Below, piece after piece: positions 1-7,146 of a DNA stretch of 64,000 nt. The position numbers were made by a program, and so were the translations under genes. The notes below the pieces were generated by a model, which saw only the letters and a list, made by a program, of their open reading frames with translations, did no database searches and had not been told where the DNA came from. The stretch is from Candidatus Hydrogenedentota bacterium (lineage in GTDB: Bacteria; Hydrogenedentota; Hydrogenedentia; Hydrogenedentales; SLHB01), in NCBI GenBank assembly GCA_029552745.1, contig JAKPDK010000158.1, positions 167,741 to 231,740 of the forward strand. Direction: 5' to 3'. Each line of letters opens with the position of its first letter. Position 1 is the stretch's first letter.

Positions 1-139
1 TTTCCGTTTCAGTTTAATACGCATACTATACGACGACGCTTGTCAGATTTCTATTCATGTAACGTTTTCGTTTGCCAAACGGAGACTTTCAGTCTAATAT
101 GACGTCTAACTACTCACATTGGAAAGACGGTACGCAACG

Positions 140-1993
140 ATGACATTACGCGACTTGTTTCGTGAACCACCTCGTGACTATTCCCTAGTCCCCTTTTGGT
201 TCTTAAATGACAATCTTTCCGAGGAAGAACTGATACGCCAAATCAATGATTTTGAGGCACACGGCGTGTATGGTTTCATCCCCCATCCGCGCATCGGACT
301 TCCCAAGTCAATTCCCTTCGTTTCGAGGGAATGGTTCCGTATCTTACAGGTTTGTGTAGAACAAGCTGCCAGAAAGGGTATGTTTGTCATACTCTACGAC
401 GAAGGCATGTACCCGTCTGGGTCCTGTGCTGGACAGGTAGTAGCTGCAAACCGAGGGTTCGCAGCGCGTTGTATCCAGCGACGAAAACCCGACAACATCG
501 AAGATGACGAAGAAATCATCTTTCAAGACAAGGAATGGCTATACGTGCACACCAGATCGCGTGGTACCATCCGTGGACTACATTGGGACTCAGATGACGG
601 GAAGGAATCTGCACCTCCCGCTGCCGATTTACTCAATCCAGATGCAACCGCAACGTTTCGTCGTCTTAGCCTCGACCGCCACTACGAAGAATTAAAACCC
701 TATTTCGGCAATGTCATTCGAGGAATCTTTACCGACGAACCATCTCTTTTAGGGAGGAACGCGCTTCCCGAAGTCCGCCCGTGGACGTGGGGGTTTGATC
801 GTTATCTAAAAGAACAACTAGGATACGATTTTATACAAAACATCCCCGCTTTATTTGACAACTCACACCCATACCACTCCAGAGTCGAACATGATTTCCT
901 CCGAGCGGTAAACCGGCGTTTGGCTGAAACCTATTATGCGCCCTATAGCCAATGGTGTGAAAAACATGGTGTTGCCCTCACGGGACATCCCGCCGGACCT
1001 TGCGACATCGGTTTTCTTAAATACTTCCACATTCCAGGACAAGACGTCGTCTGGCGGTATATCGAACCTTTCAAGGACAACGCGTTGACTGGCCACCAGT
1101 CGACGATGGCGAAATGCAGTTCATCCGCACAACGCCATTATGGCCGCGCGCGAAACCTGAACGAATGTTTTGGCGCCTACGGATGGGAACTCACATACGA
1201 CGAAATGCTCTGGATTACCAATTGGCTGCTCATCCGTGGGGTCAATATGCTTGTGCCCCACGCCTTTTACTACTCCTTACGAGGCGAGCGTAGAAATGAA
1301 CGTCCGCCGGACGTAGGACCTAATAGTCCTTGGTGGAAAAACTACAAACGGTATGCCGACTATTGCCGACGTCTGTGCTGGCTTCTGAGCGAAGGTAGAC
1401 ACGTCTGCGATGTTGCCGTTTTGGCCGACACAGACTCGTTGCCTTGGCGTGCCGCACGTGCTTTATTTGAATCTCAACGAGATTTCAACTATCTCGACCG
1501 CGAAACCCTTTTACGAGAATGCCGTGTGTCCGCGGAAAACATCCAAATACGAGATATGATGTACAAGGTCCTCCTGGTCGACGGCGCCACGGGATGGGAT
1601 GAAGAAGTTGCAAATAAAGTCCAGGACATGAGTCGTTCAGGAAGAGTAATCGCTTTTCCTGATCCCATCGAAGGGATTTCCCATGCAAAAGATTGCGAGA
1701 GCCTGTCCGTCCTACTTAACTCCCTCGTTCCCCCCGATGTTTCCATCGTGCCTCGAAATCCAAACCTGCGCTATATCCACCTTCGGCACCAAGAAACGGA
1801 CTTCTATGTTTTCGCGAACGAAGGCAAGGAGTCTATTCAAGCAGAGTTATTTGTAGCTTCAGATCTCACCAACCGGGAATGGTGGGACCCTGAAACCGGT
1901 CTTGTCGTATCAAAGGCAACCGACCAAATTATCCTCGCACCCTTTCAAATTCTGGTATTGAATGCATCAATCCACAAACATTCAACACTGTGA
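140..1993 (+). CDS. GH106-like glycoside hydrolase (TIM-barrel, putative rhamnosidase-type)
   Basis: A 617-residue protein with no signal peptide, so probably cytoplasmic. The N-terminal 150 residues match the style of GH106 / rhamnosidase-like barrels: PFWFLND near residue 20, GFIPHPRIGL near 50, then a GM..ILYDEGMYPSGS segment. FTDEPSLLG near 200 offers acidic residues at the expected catalytic strand. The C-terminus is a small beta-rich domain. I start it at the ATG at 140, which has GGAAAG about 12 bases upstream; a TTG at 119 would add seven residues and has no ribosome binding site. It is monocistronic here, followed by a repeat-bearing gap. The fold assignment is fairly firm. The substrate is unknown, and a related uncharacterised hydrolase family is possible. 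Confidence 0.6.
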   Translation: MTLRDLFREPPRDYSLVPFWFLNDNLSEEELIRQINDFEAHGVYGFIPHPRIGLPKSIPFVSREWFRILQVCVEQAARKGMFVILYDEGMYPSGSCAGQVVAANRGFAARCIQRRKPDNIEDDEEIIFQDKEWLYVHTRSRGTIRGLHWDSDDGKESAPPAADLLNPDATATFRRLSLDRHYEELKPYFGNVIRGIFTDEPSLLGRNALPEVRPWTWGFDRYLKEQLGYDFIQNIPALFDNSHPYHSRVEHDFLRAVNRRLAETYYAPYSQWCEKHGVALTGHPAGPCDIGFLKYFHIPGQDVVWRYIEPFKDNALTGHQSTMAKCSSSAQRHYGRARNLNECFGAYGWELTYDEMLWITNWLLIRGVNMLVPHAFYYSLRGERRNERPPDVGPNSPWWKNYKRYADYCRRLCWLLSEGRHVCDVAVLADTDSLPWRAARALFESQRDFNYLDRETLLRECRVSAENIQIRDMMYKVLLVDGATGWDEEVANKVQDMSRSGRVIAFPDPIEGISHAKDCESLSVLLNSLVPPDVSIVPRNPNLRYIHLRHQETDFYVFANEGKESIQAELFVASDLTNREWWDPETGLVVSKATDQIILAPFQILVLNASIHKHSTL

Positions 1994-2011
1994 GCCCATA
2001 CCCCCCTTTGG

Positions 2012-2158
2012 CATTGCGAGGAGGGAGTCTTCGAAGCGACGAAGCAATCCCCACAACCGCGCAGCGCAAAAGGCCCAGGTGCAAGACTGAGTTCGGGACA
2101 TCTCCAAATTTGCAAGGGGATTGCCACGTCGTGCCTGACGGCATTCCTCGCAATGACA
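2012..2158. repeat. Dispersed palindromic repeat, copy A (MITE-like)
   Basis: The left arm begins cattgcgaggag and runs into gcgacgaagcaatcccc. The right arm is ggggattgccacgtcgtgcc...cctcgcaatgaca, so the ends are inverted repeats of each other. No coding capacity. Related copies lie at 16347-16480, 41446-41485, 41653-41699, 41780-41917 and 59470-59607. The flanks 1994-2011 and 2159-2486 show nothing that I can support. Confidence 0.8.
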
Positions 2159-2486
2159 GCGGTGGGGCAATAGCGCAGTAGGACGTGATAGAAAAAAGCG
2201 GTCCCAAATGCTCAAGGGGTTTGTAAAGAGCTCAGTCATAGTTCCGGGTGCCACGTGTCGATGTTTTTCCCTTTAGCACCTTCCTGGAAATTCCAATCGC
2301 CATATCCTCATTCCACGTTACAAAAAGTGACAAAGGTACTAGACTTATACATTGAATTGCTGCAGTGTCTGGGGAGCCATCCTGTTTTTCAGAACAATAA
2401 ACCGGATATAACCGTCATCTTTCTTCGCCTGGGACGCGTAACATGTTTGAACCATTTCGGTAGAATAAGCGAGGACAAGAAAAAAG

Positions 2487-2515
2487 TTGACAATTTAAGC
2501 TTCCCGTGATATATT
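2487..2515 (+). promoter_or_regulatory. Sigma-70-type promoter of the short-peptide cluster
   Basis: TTGACA at 2487-2492, a 17-base spacer and TATATT at 2510-2515. Transcription would start near 2522, about 60 bases before the first peptide gene. The best consensus promoter in this part of the window. Confidence 0.6.
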
Positions 2516-2535
2516 TGCCAAGTGTTGCCTTGCGG

Positions 2536-2550
2536 GTCAGTGACACTGAC
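2536..2550. promoter_or_regulatory. Operator-like perfect palindrome
   Basis: GTCAGTG-A-CACTGAC: seven-base arms around one base, just downstream of the predicted transcription start at about 2522. The position suits a repressor site. No regulator gene was identified next to it. Confidence 0.3.
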
Positions 2551-2584
2551 GCCTCAATATGCAACAAAAGGAGATTGGTGTACC

Positions 2585-2740
2585 GTGAATCATATCAAGA
2601 GGTTGACAATACAAAAAGCGCAAATCGCGCCAAACACTAGTAGCGGCAGCAATGTAGACCTGCCCTTCATCATTTCAAGTCTTCAACTGGTGTTAACGGT
2701 GCTTCAGGCAGTTCAAACCAAAAAAGCCGCTGCCTCATGA
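2585..2740 (+). CDS. Short HIxxIT-family peptide 1 (putative RiPP precursor)
   Basis: A 51-residue peptide starting with GTG, preceded by AAAAGGAG at 2566-2573. It begins VNHIKRLTIQKAQ, matching the N-terminal signature of the peptides at 2883, 3098, 3352 and 56668, including the KA(Q) after the signature. The middle is Ser/Asn-rich, then comes a hydrophobic, helix-prone stretch (LPFIISSLQLVLTVLQAV) and a Lys/Ala tail. No cysteine. A longer in-frame reading from 2522 exists, but it would start at the predicted transcription start and lacks a ribosome site. The stop codon lies inside the loop of a terminator. The precursor role is inferred from the family resemblance and from the downstream maturation/export genes. 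A small membrane-active peptide is the main alternative. Confidence 0.6.
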   Translation: MNHIKRLTIQKAQIAPNTSSGSNVDLPFIISSLQLVLTVLQAVQTKKAAAS

Positions 2741-2758
2741 GAGGCTTGTTGCTTTTTT
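2720..2758 (+). terminator. Rho-independent terminator overlapping the peptide 1 stop codon
   Basis: GCCTC-ATGA-GAGGC hairpin extended by AAAAAAGC on the left and GCTTTTTT on the right. The TGA stop of peptide 1 (2738-2740) sits in the loop, so ribosomes completing peptide 1 would cover the hairpin. It separates peptide 1 from the following genes. Confidence 0.7.
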
Positions 2759-2778
2759 GTAACGTTTGAAATAGAGAG

Positions 2779-2807
2779 TTGTAAAGTAGGGCAAAGAAGG
2801 GGATAAT
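2779..2807 (+). promoter_or_regulatory. Possible promoter for peptides 2 and 3
   Basis: TTGTAA at 2779-2784, a 17-base spacer and GATAAT at 2802-2807. An imperfect stem-loop follows at 2809-2837 (GAGCG...CGCTC with an inner TTGC/GCAA pair) in the presumed leader. It lies just after the peptide 1 terminator, where a new start is needed. Confidence 0.4.
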
Positions 2808-2882
2808 TGAGCGGGTTTGCGAAAGGGCAACACGCTCATGGGTTTAAAGGCAAAGAGTTAAGCGAAAAAAGGAGAAACACAC

Positions 2883-3059
2883 ATGAAACACATCAGCCGC
2901 ATCACTGTAGCAAAAGCTCAAGAGGAACAGACTGACCTGTTTGCCAAGGTCACGGGCTGCATCGAGGATTTTGTCAGCGCCATCACCGGTGCTTACGATT
3001 CCGTGCTGGCCGCTGTTGACGCTCTGCTTGCATGCTTCATCCCCCCCGCAGCCAGCTAA
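2883..3059 (+). CDS. Short HIxxIT-family peptide 2 (putative RiPP precursor)
   Basis: A 58-residue peptide starting with ATG, with AAAAAAGGAG at 2865-2874, eight bases before the start. It begins MKHISRITVAKAQEEQ. The rest is an amphipathic or hydrophobic stretch with two cysteines (residues 26 and 51), a GAY motif at 36-38 and a PPAAS tail. The orphan peptide at 56668 is also 58 residues long and has two cysteines (23 and 50) and GAY (34-36), so the pair look homologous along their whole length. It is most likely the main product precursor of the cluster. No signal peptide and no GG-type leader cleavage site is evident. The function is inferred from context only. Confidence 0.65.
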   Translation: MKHISRITVAKAQEEQTDLFAKVTGCIEDFVSAITGAYDSVLAAVDALLACFIPPAAS

Positions 3060-3097
3060 TAATTGAACAGCATTAGCAACATTTGTGGAGAGATAGG

Positions 3098-3214
3098 GTG
3101 AAACACATCCGCAAGATATCGCAGCGAAAAGCCGACGCGTGGAGTGATTTCTTAAATGATCTTCAGTCTGCGTGGTCGAGATTCGTTTTCGCCAAGAAGA
3201 ACGAAGTCGTTTAG
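3098..3214 (+). CDS. Short HIxxIT-family peptide 3 (putative RiPP precursor)
   Basis: A 38-residue peptide starting with GTG, with GGAG at 3087-3090 and a seven-base spacing. It begins VKHIRKISQRKADAW, keeping the HIxxI[T/S]..KA signature. The remainder is rich in Trp, Phe, Asp and Lys (WSDFLNDLQSAWSRF) and has no cysteine, so its core differs completely from that of peptide 2. It lies 38 bases after peptide 2, presumably on the same transcript, which ends at the strong terminator 24 bases further on. A conserved N-terminus with a divergent C-terminus is the usual leader/core pattern of ribosomal peptides. Confidence 0.6.
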   Translation: MKHIRKISQRKADAWSDFLNDLQSAWSRFVFAKKNEVV

Positions 3215-3237
3215 AACTTCCTGCGGAAAAGACAATG

Positions 3238-3273
3238 CCGGAGCCTTCGAGAGAGAAGGCTCCGGTATTTTTT
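3238..3273 (+). terminator. Strong rho-independent terminator after peptide 3
   Basis: Perfect 11-base stem CCGGAGCCTTC / GAAGGCTCCGG with a six-base loop, followed by TATTTTTT. It isolates the peptide transcripts from the maturation operon downstream. Confidence 0.85.
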
Positions 3274-3351
3274 GTTTTCATGGGTTCAACAAATGTTCCA
3301 GATAAGAACGAATAAGCCTTTAAATGGTGGCGGCAAAATGGAGGAAATAGT

Positions 3352-3393
3352 ATGAAACACATCAAATCGTGCACTTTACCAAGACCGGGATAG
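3352..3393 (+). CDS. Thirteen-residue HIxxIT-type mini-ORF (peptide 4, possibly a remnant)
   Basis: ATG preceded by GGAGG at 3340-3344, with a seven-base spacing. The product MKHIKSCTLPRPG keeps MKHI and a Thr at the signature position, then stops after 13 codons. Either a truncated family member whose core has been lost, or a leader-only peptide. I see no frameshifted continuation resembling the other cores downstream. The strong ribosome site and the intact signature argue against chance, but expression is unproven. Confidence 0.4.
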   Translation: MKHIKSCTLPRPG

Positions 3394-3709
3394 GAGACAG
3401 GAAAATCATACTCGGACGATAAAGGTTTAAAATAGAAAATATGCGGCTAGGCCTTTCGGTAATTATTCCGACAAGACTTACGAAAAACGCGAGGGTGTGT
3501 GAGTGTGATTTTTCTTTCAGTAGAGGGGTAGTGCGGGGGTTGCTTACACCAAAACCGCAATCTGAGCGCCATTCAGACGCATCCTAAACTTAAGTTTTTT
3601 CTTCATATGCGCAAATACCATCAAATTCAATACCCCTTATTAGGATTTCCGACCGCGAGTCATGTAAAATGGCCAGTATCAACCTGTTTAGAATGGAAGA
3701 GAGTAACTC
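3394..3709. other. Gene-free stretch upstream of the maturation operon
   Basis: No supportable gene. It must hold the promoter of the GNAT-protease-ABC operon, but I cannot point to a convincing -35/-10 pair. A loopless AAACTTAAGTTT palindrome followed by T residues lies near 3588-3602. Confidence 0.4.
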
Positions 3710-4294
3710 ATGATTGTAGGTGAACATGCCGTTGTGCGCATCGCCGATCCGGATGATGCCGTATTCCTTGCTCGCTTGTTTGACCCCGACATGCCACGGG
3801 CGTTTTCCTTGAATATAAGAAGAGAACTGCAATATTTGACAATTGACGACTTGCGCGAAGCGCTCAGCCACAAAGATTTCCGCGCAGGACTGTTTTATAC
3901 CATTGAGGACCTCACGGGACTCATTCGGGGTTTTTTTTCCATTAAAACACCCCTGCCTGAGGTCAACTATTCAGAATTCCTTTTCGGGCTTGCCTCGAGC
4001 GAAGACTATGACTCCCCGCTGGCAAAAAATGCCATGGAAATCCTCGAACGACTTGCGTTTGTGCAAAAACGCCTTAACAAGCTCGTTGCCCAATGCTTGG
4101 AGAACGAAACAGATTTCCGAAGCCTCCTCGAAGCACGAGGATTTACGTCTGACGGTATACAACGCGACGTCTTGTTCACCGGCGGACGATACCTAAACCT
4201 CGAAACATTTACCCTTTTTCGATCGGATTATCTTGCACGAGAACCTATCTACGACGAGTCTCCAGACATGGCGACTCCGAGAAGATCTCCCTAA
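3710..4294 (+). CDS. GNAT-family acetyltransferase-like protein
   Basis: A 194-residue protein. The C-terminal half has the RimJ/RimL-type GNAT pattern: a helix with KRLNKLVAQCLENE, then LLEARGFTSDGIQRDVLF, then a GRYLNLETFTLF strand. The N-terminal third is weaker and the acetyl-CoA pyrophosphate loop (R/QxxGxG/A) is not obvious, so activity is uncertain. The ATG has GGAAGAG just upstream. It is the first gene of the run ending at 10004, which adds another GNAT, a membrane protease, an ABC exporter and a degenerate radical-SAM/SPASM protein. In that context, N-acylation of the short peptides encoded upstream is a plausible role, but this is inference. Confidence 0.6.
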   Translation: MIVGEHAVVRIADPDDAVFLARLFDPDMPRAFSLNIRRELQYLTIDDLREALSHKDFRAGLFYTIEDLTGLIRGFFSIKTPLPEVNYSEFLFGLASSEDYDSPLAKNAMEILERLAFVQKRLNKLVAQCLENETDFRSLLEARGFTSDGIQRDVLFTGGRYLNLETFTLFRSDYLAREPIYDESPDMATPRRSP

Positions 4295-4375
4295 AGAACC
4301 GAAGGCTTCAAGTCAATTCGCTGAGTAATGCTAGAACAAAAAACGAGACCAAAAATTTGCGGAAAGGTACCCAGC

Positions 4376-5005
4376 ATGGCATTCAAAAAAAGCGTGTTTC
4401 TTCGAAGAGCAGACCGAGAAGACCTGGATACGATCGTCGAATGGATGGAAGATACGGATTTTCATCATTTTCTCTATGGCGACCCCGCACGGTCCCCAAA
4501 ACAAGTCCGAGAACAAATCGTGGGGATGCTCGGACGTACCATGAGCCAGACCATGCCGAACGCCGTTTACTTGCTCATCGACAGCGAAGACGGCCCGATG
4601 GGGATTCTTTCCTTGCAAAATATTAGCTGGCGAAATCGCTCTTGTAGTCTAGACCTCTACATCCGCAAAGAGTTTCGCAGCAAGGCTGTGGCTGCCCTGG
4701 CTTTCTTCCGCGCTATGGAATATGCCTTTGATGAACTGAATCTTCACCGCGTCGCCGCCTACATCTACTCATTTAACTCGCCTTCCTGGCGCCTCATGGA
4801 GTTCAGTGGTGCCAAACGGGAACTCGTGCTAAAAGACCACGTAGCGCGCGACGGTAAACTCTATGACCTGTATGCGTATGGCATGCTCCGCGATGAGTTC
4901 GAGCAACTTCGCGCCAAATACGCGGAAAAATACCCCGAAGCCACACTTGCCGCCATGTTACAAGCCATGAATGAGAAAGAACAAAAGGCGGAGTCCCAAA
5001 CGTGA
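4376..5005 (+). CDS. GNAT-family N-acetyltransferase (RimJ/RimL type)
   Basis: A 209-residue protein with a full GNAT outline: LRRADREDLDTIVEWM at the N-terminus, the PMGILSLQNISW strand, LDLYIRKEFRSKAVA for the acetyl-CoA-binding loop and helix, LNLHRVAAYIYSFN, and a LMEFSGAKRELVLKDHVARDGKLYD segment. A charged C-terminal tail (EKYPEATLAAML...) follows. I start it at the ATG at 4376, which has GGAAAGG upstream; an ATG at 4328 would add 16 atypical residues. Its stop overlaps the GTG of the protease gene by four bases (GTGA), implying translational coupling. Transfer of an acyl group to an amine is the family function; the peptide target is inferred. Confidence 0.75.
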   Translation: MAFKKSVFLRRADREDLDTIVEWMEDTDFHHFLYGDPARSPKQVREQIVGMLGRTMSQTMPNAVYLLIDSEDGPMGILSLQNISWRNRSCSLDLYIRKEFRSKAVAALAFFRAMEYAFDELNLHRVAAYIYSFNSPSWRLMEFSGAKRELVLKDHVARDGKLYDLYAYGMLRDEFEQLRAKYAEKYPEATLAAMLQAMNEKEQKAESQT

Positions 5006-6060
5006 CCGCTTTGGCTTTCGTGAAGTTCCTATGTTTGCTGGCAGCCGGGGTGCATGCCGCACATTCCATATATCGGAACTTGGTTTCACATGACGGTAGC
5101 CCGACCCGTTTATCCGCTCAAGAACGAAAACCGGAACCCCCCGCGAAGTATACACCGAAAACCTATAAAGGAAGACTGCCGGAACATCTCTTTGTGAGAC
5201 ACCCCGCTCTCTCTGCAAGAACCGGCATGCGTCCGTCCGCCGTATTGCGTTCTGTTCGTCGTATGCTTCCTTCCAAACAGCCGTTACCGTGGCAAGGTTC
5301 TCCCCGCGTCATTCCGACCCGCTTGTGCAAAGCGCACGCTGCACCCGTTCCTAGCCACAAAAACGAAGGGTTTTGGGATTTTTGGCGTAGCGCATGGACA
5401 CACTTTACCGACATTAGCGCCCTGTGTGATTACGCATTGGAAAGTCCTCTTGTACTCGGGCACTTTTTACTTGTTGCGTTCGTAGAAGAAATGATCTGGC
5501 GCGTTGCTTCACAATCCATCTTGATTGAATTCCTCCAGCAAGTCTCGTCGGCTTTGTGGGCATCGCCCCCTCAATGGTTTGCCACAACCCTTGGAATTGT
5601 GATTATCGCCTTCCTCTTCTCCGTTTCCCACAAACATTTCTTCGAAAATACCTGGTTGGTTTCTGCCGAGTTCTTCGGTTTTGCAATCCTGCTCGGCTTG
5701 CTTTACTATTGGACGTCGAGCTTCGTACTGGTTGTCGTGATTCACGCATTACGTGACATCGAGATAACCTTTCTCGAATACCAGATTCGTTCGGAAGAAA
5801 TCGGCGACAGAGAAACCGCAGCACGTGAGGTCGAGCAATCGCTCCTCCGCGATACCCGAATGCGGCGTCGCCCAAGTGTGCGGGAACTCCTTTTTCAGGT
5901 TCCGGCTTTTTATTTATCTTGTTTTCTTGGTTATTGGGAATACGGGGCGTTTACGCGCGAACTGATATCTCCTCTGCATATCGCCTTAGGCATAGCGGCG
6001 GGACATCTGATTTTTGGCGCGTCCCTATTAATCACCTTGCATAGTGCGGAGACAGCATGA
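5002..6060 (+). CDS. CPBP/CAAX-type intramembrane metalloprotease
   Basis: A 352-residue membrane protein. The CPBP (Abi/Rce1) motifs are present in order: FVEEMIWRVASQ (EExxxR, about residue 162), FLFSVSHKHFF (FxxxH, about 203) and VVIHALRDIEI (about 247). Several hydrophobic segments surround them, with two more after residue 295. The Arg/Pro-rich N-terminal 120 residues are soluble and unusual. Families with these motifs process prenylated proteins or bacteriocin-type peptides, so removal of the peptide leader is the natural guess here. The GTG start overlaps the preceding GNAT gene, and the stop overlaps the next ATG (ATGA). Confidence 0.75.
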   Translation: MTALAFVKFLCLLAAGVHAAHSIYRNLVSHDGSPTRLSAQERKPEPPAKYTPKTYKGRLPEHLFVRHPALSARTGMRPSAVLRSVRRMLPSKQPLPWQGSPRVIPTRLCKAHAAPVPSHKNEGFWDFWRSAWTHFTDISALCDYALESPLVLGHFLLVAFVEEMIWRVASQSILIEFLQQVSSALWASPPQWFATTLGIVIIAFLFSVSHKHFFENTWLVSAEFFGFAILLGLLYYWTSSFVLVVVIHALRDIEITFLEYQIRSEEIGDRETAAREVEQSLLRDTRMRRRPSVRELLFQVPAFYLSCFLGYWEYGAFTRELISPLHIALGIAAGHLIFGASLLITLHSAETA

Positions 6061-7127
6061 ACACGGAATACGCTGTAGAATTAGAGCATATCAATAAGGT
6101 CTATCACACCCGACACTTCTTCTACCGAGACGAAGAGACAGGTCGCCGACGATGGTATACCAAAAAGACGGTGCATGCCGCTGTCGACGTCAACTTCGGG
6201 ATCCGTCCCGGGGAGATTTTCGGGCTATTGGGTCCTAATGGCGCCGGCAAAACCAGTTGCGTCAAAATGATATCTGGATTAGTTCGTCCCACGTCCGGCA
6301 ACGTTTACGTAGAAGGACTTCACGTCGAGAAAAAGCGTCTACAAGTTTTGCGACGAATCGGTGTTGTGTTGGAAGGTACCCGCACCGTCATTTGGCCACT
6401 GACGCCCTTAGAAAATCTGAACTATTTCGGCAACTTGCGCGGCATTCGGGGCAAGGTACTCAAAGAGCGCGCGCGCCAACTCCTCGACTTCATCGGACTG
6501 AAAGACAAAATGAACGTCCAGGTGCGCCGCCTTTCCCGCGGACAACGCCAGAAACTCGCCATTTGCATCGCTTTGATAGCCGACCCTTCCGTCATCCTTC
6601 TGGACGAACCCACCACGGGATTGGATGTGCAAAGCAGTCATGCCATACGCGAAAAAATACGCGAAATGACCCGCGCGTTCAACAAAAGCATGTTAGTCAC
6701 TACACACGATATGTTTGTGGCACAAGATCTATGCGATCGTATCGGCATTATCGACAAAGGAAAACTGATCGCATGTAAAACTACCCCGGAACTCCTCGAC
6801 GTCTTTTCCGACAAGACCTTCGAGTTCCGTCTCGATAGAATCCCCGAACCCTCAAAATTCTTGTCTATTCAAGGCGTTCAGTCGGTCGCTCTCGATGAAA
6901 ACGGGGAGGGTCCCGTGCTTGTCGTCTCTGTCGAACAAGAGGAGACGATTCGTTCCGCCGCTTTATACGAGATTATCTCCCTGCTCCGCGATGATGGATA
7001 TCTCTTGAAATCTGTCTCCATGCGGCAACAAACGCTGGAAAACGTCTTCCTTCGTCTCACGGAAAGCACAACACCGAGTGTGAAACCTATAGTTTCTGCT
7101 GAAAATCAACTAGAAAGGCGCGTGTAA
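6057..7127 (+). CDS. ABC exporter ATP-binding protein
   Basis: A 356-residue ATPase with Walker A GPNGAGKTS (about residue 60), signature LSRGQRQK (about 158), Walker B VILLDEPTTGLD (about 179) and an H-loop VTTHDM. A 25-residue insert (YRDEETGRRRWYTKK) near the N-terminus is typical of DrrA/Nod-type ABC-2 exporters. A C-terminal regulatory domain of about 100 residues ends in LENVFLRLTE, also usual for this group. It pairs with the ABC-2 permease that starts 19 bases downstream. The upstream overlap with the protease gene suggests joint synthesis. Likely cargo is the processed short peptide; self-immunity is an alternative role. Confidence 0.88.
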   Translation: MNTEYAVELEHINKVYHTRHFFYRDEETGRRRWYTKKTVHAAVDVNFGIRPGEIFGLLGPNGAGKTSCVKMISGLVRPTSGNVYVEGLHVEKKRLQVLRRIGVVLEGTRTVIWPLTPLENLNYFGNLRGIRGKVLKERARQLLDFIGLKDKMNVQVRRLSRGQRQKLAICIALIADPSVILLDEPTTGLDVQSSHAIREKIREMTRAFNKSMLVTTHDMFVAQDLCDRIGIIDKGKLIACKTTPELLDVFSDKTFEFRLDRIPEPSKFLSIQGVQSVALDENGEGPVLVVSVEQEETIRSAALYEIISLLRDDGYLLKSVSMRQQTLENVFLRLTESTTPSVKPIVSAENQLERRV

Positions 7128-7146
7128 AACGCGATAAATAAGACGC

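Noticed and set aside
2255..2509. An 84-codon plus-strand reading frame before the peptide cluster
   Set aside because: It ends across the TTGACA of the predicted promoter, has no ribosome site, and its product has no family feel.
2844..3374. A 176-codon minus-strand frame antisense to peptides 2 and 3
   Set aside because: It runs through two plus-strand ribosome sites and a terminator stem. The composition is low quality and the plus-strand peptides explain the region better.
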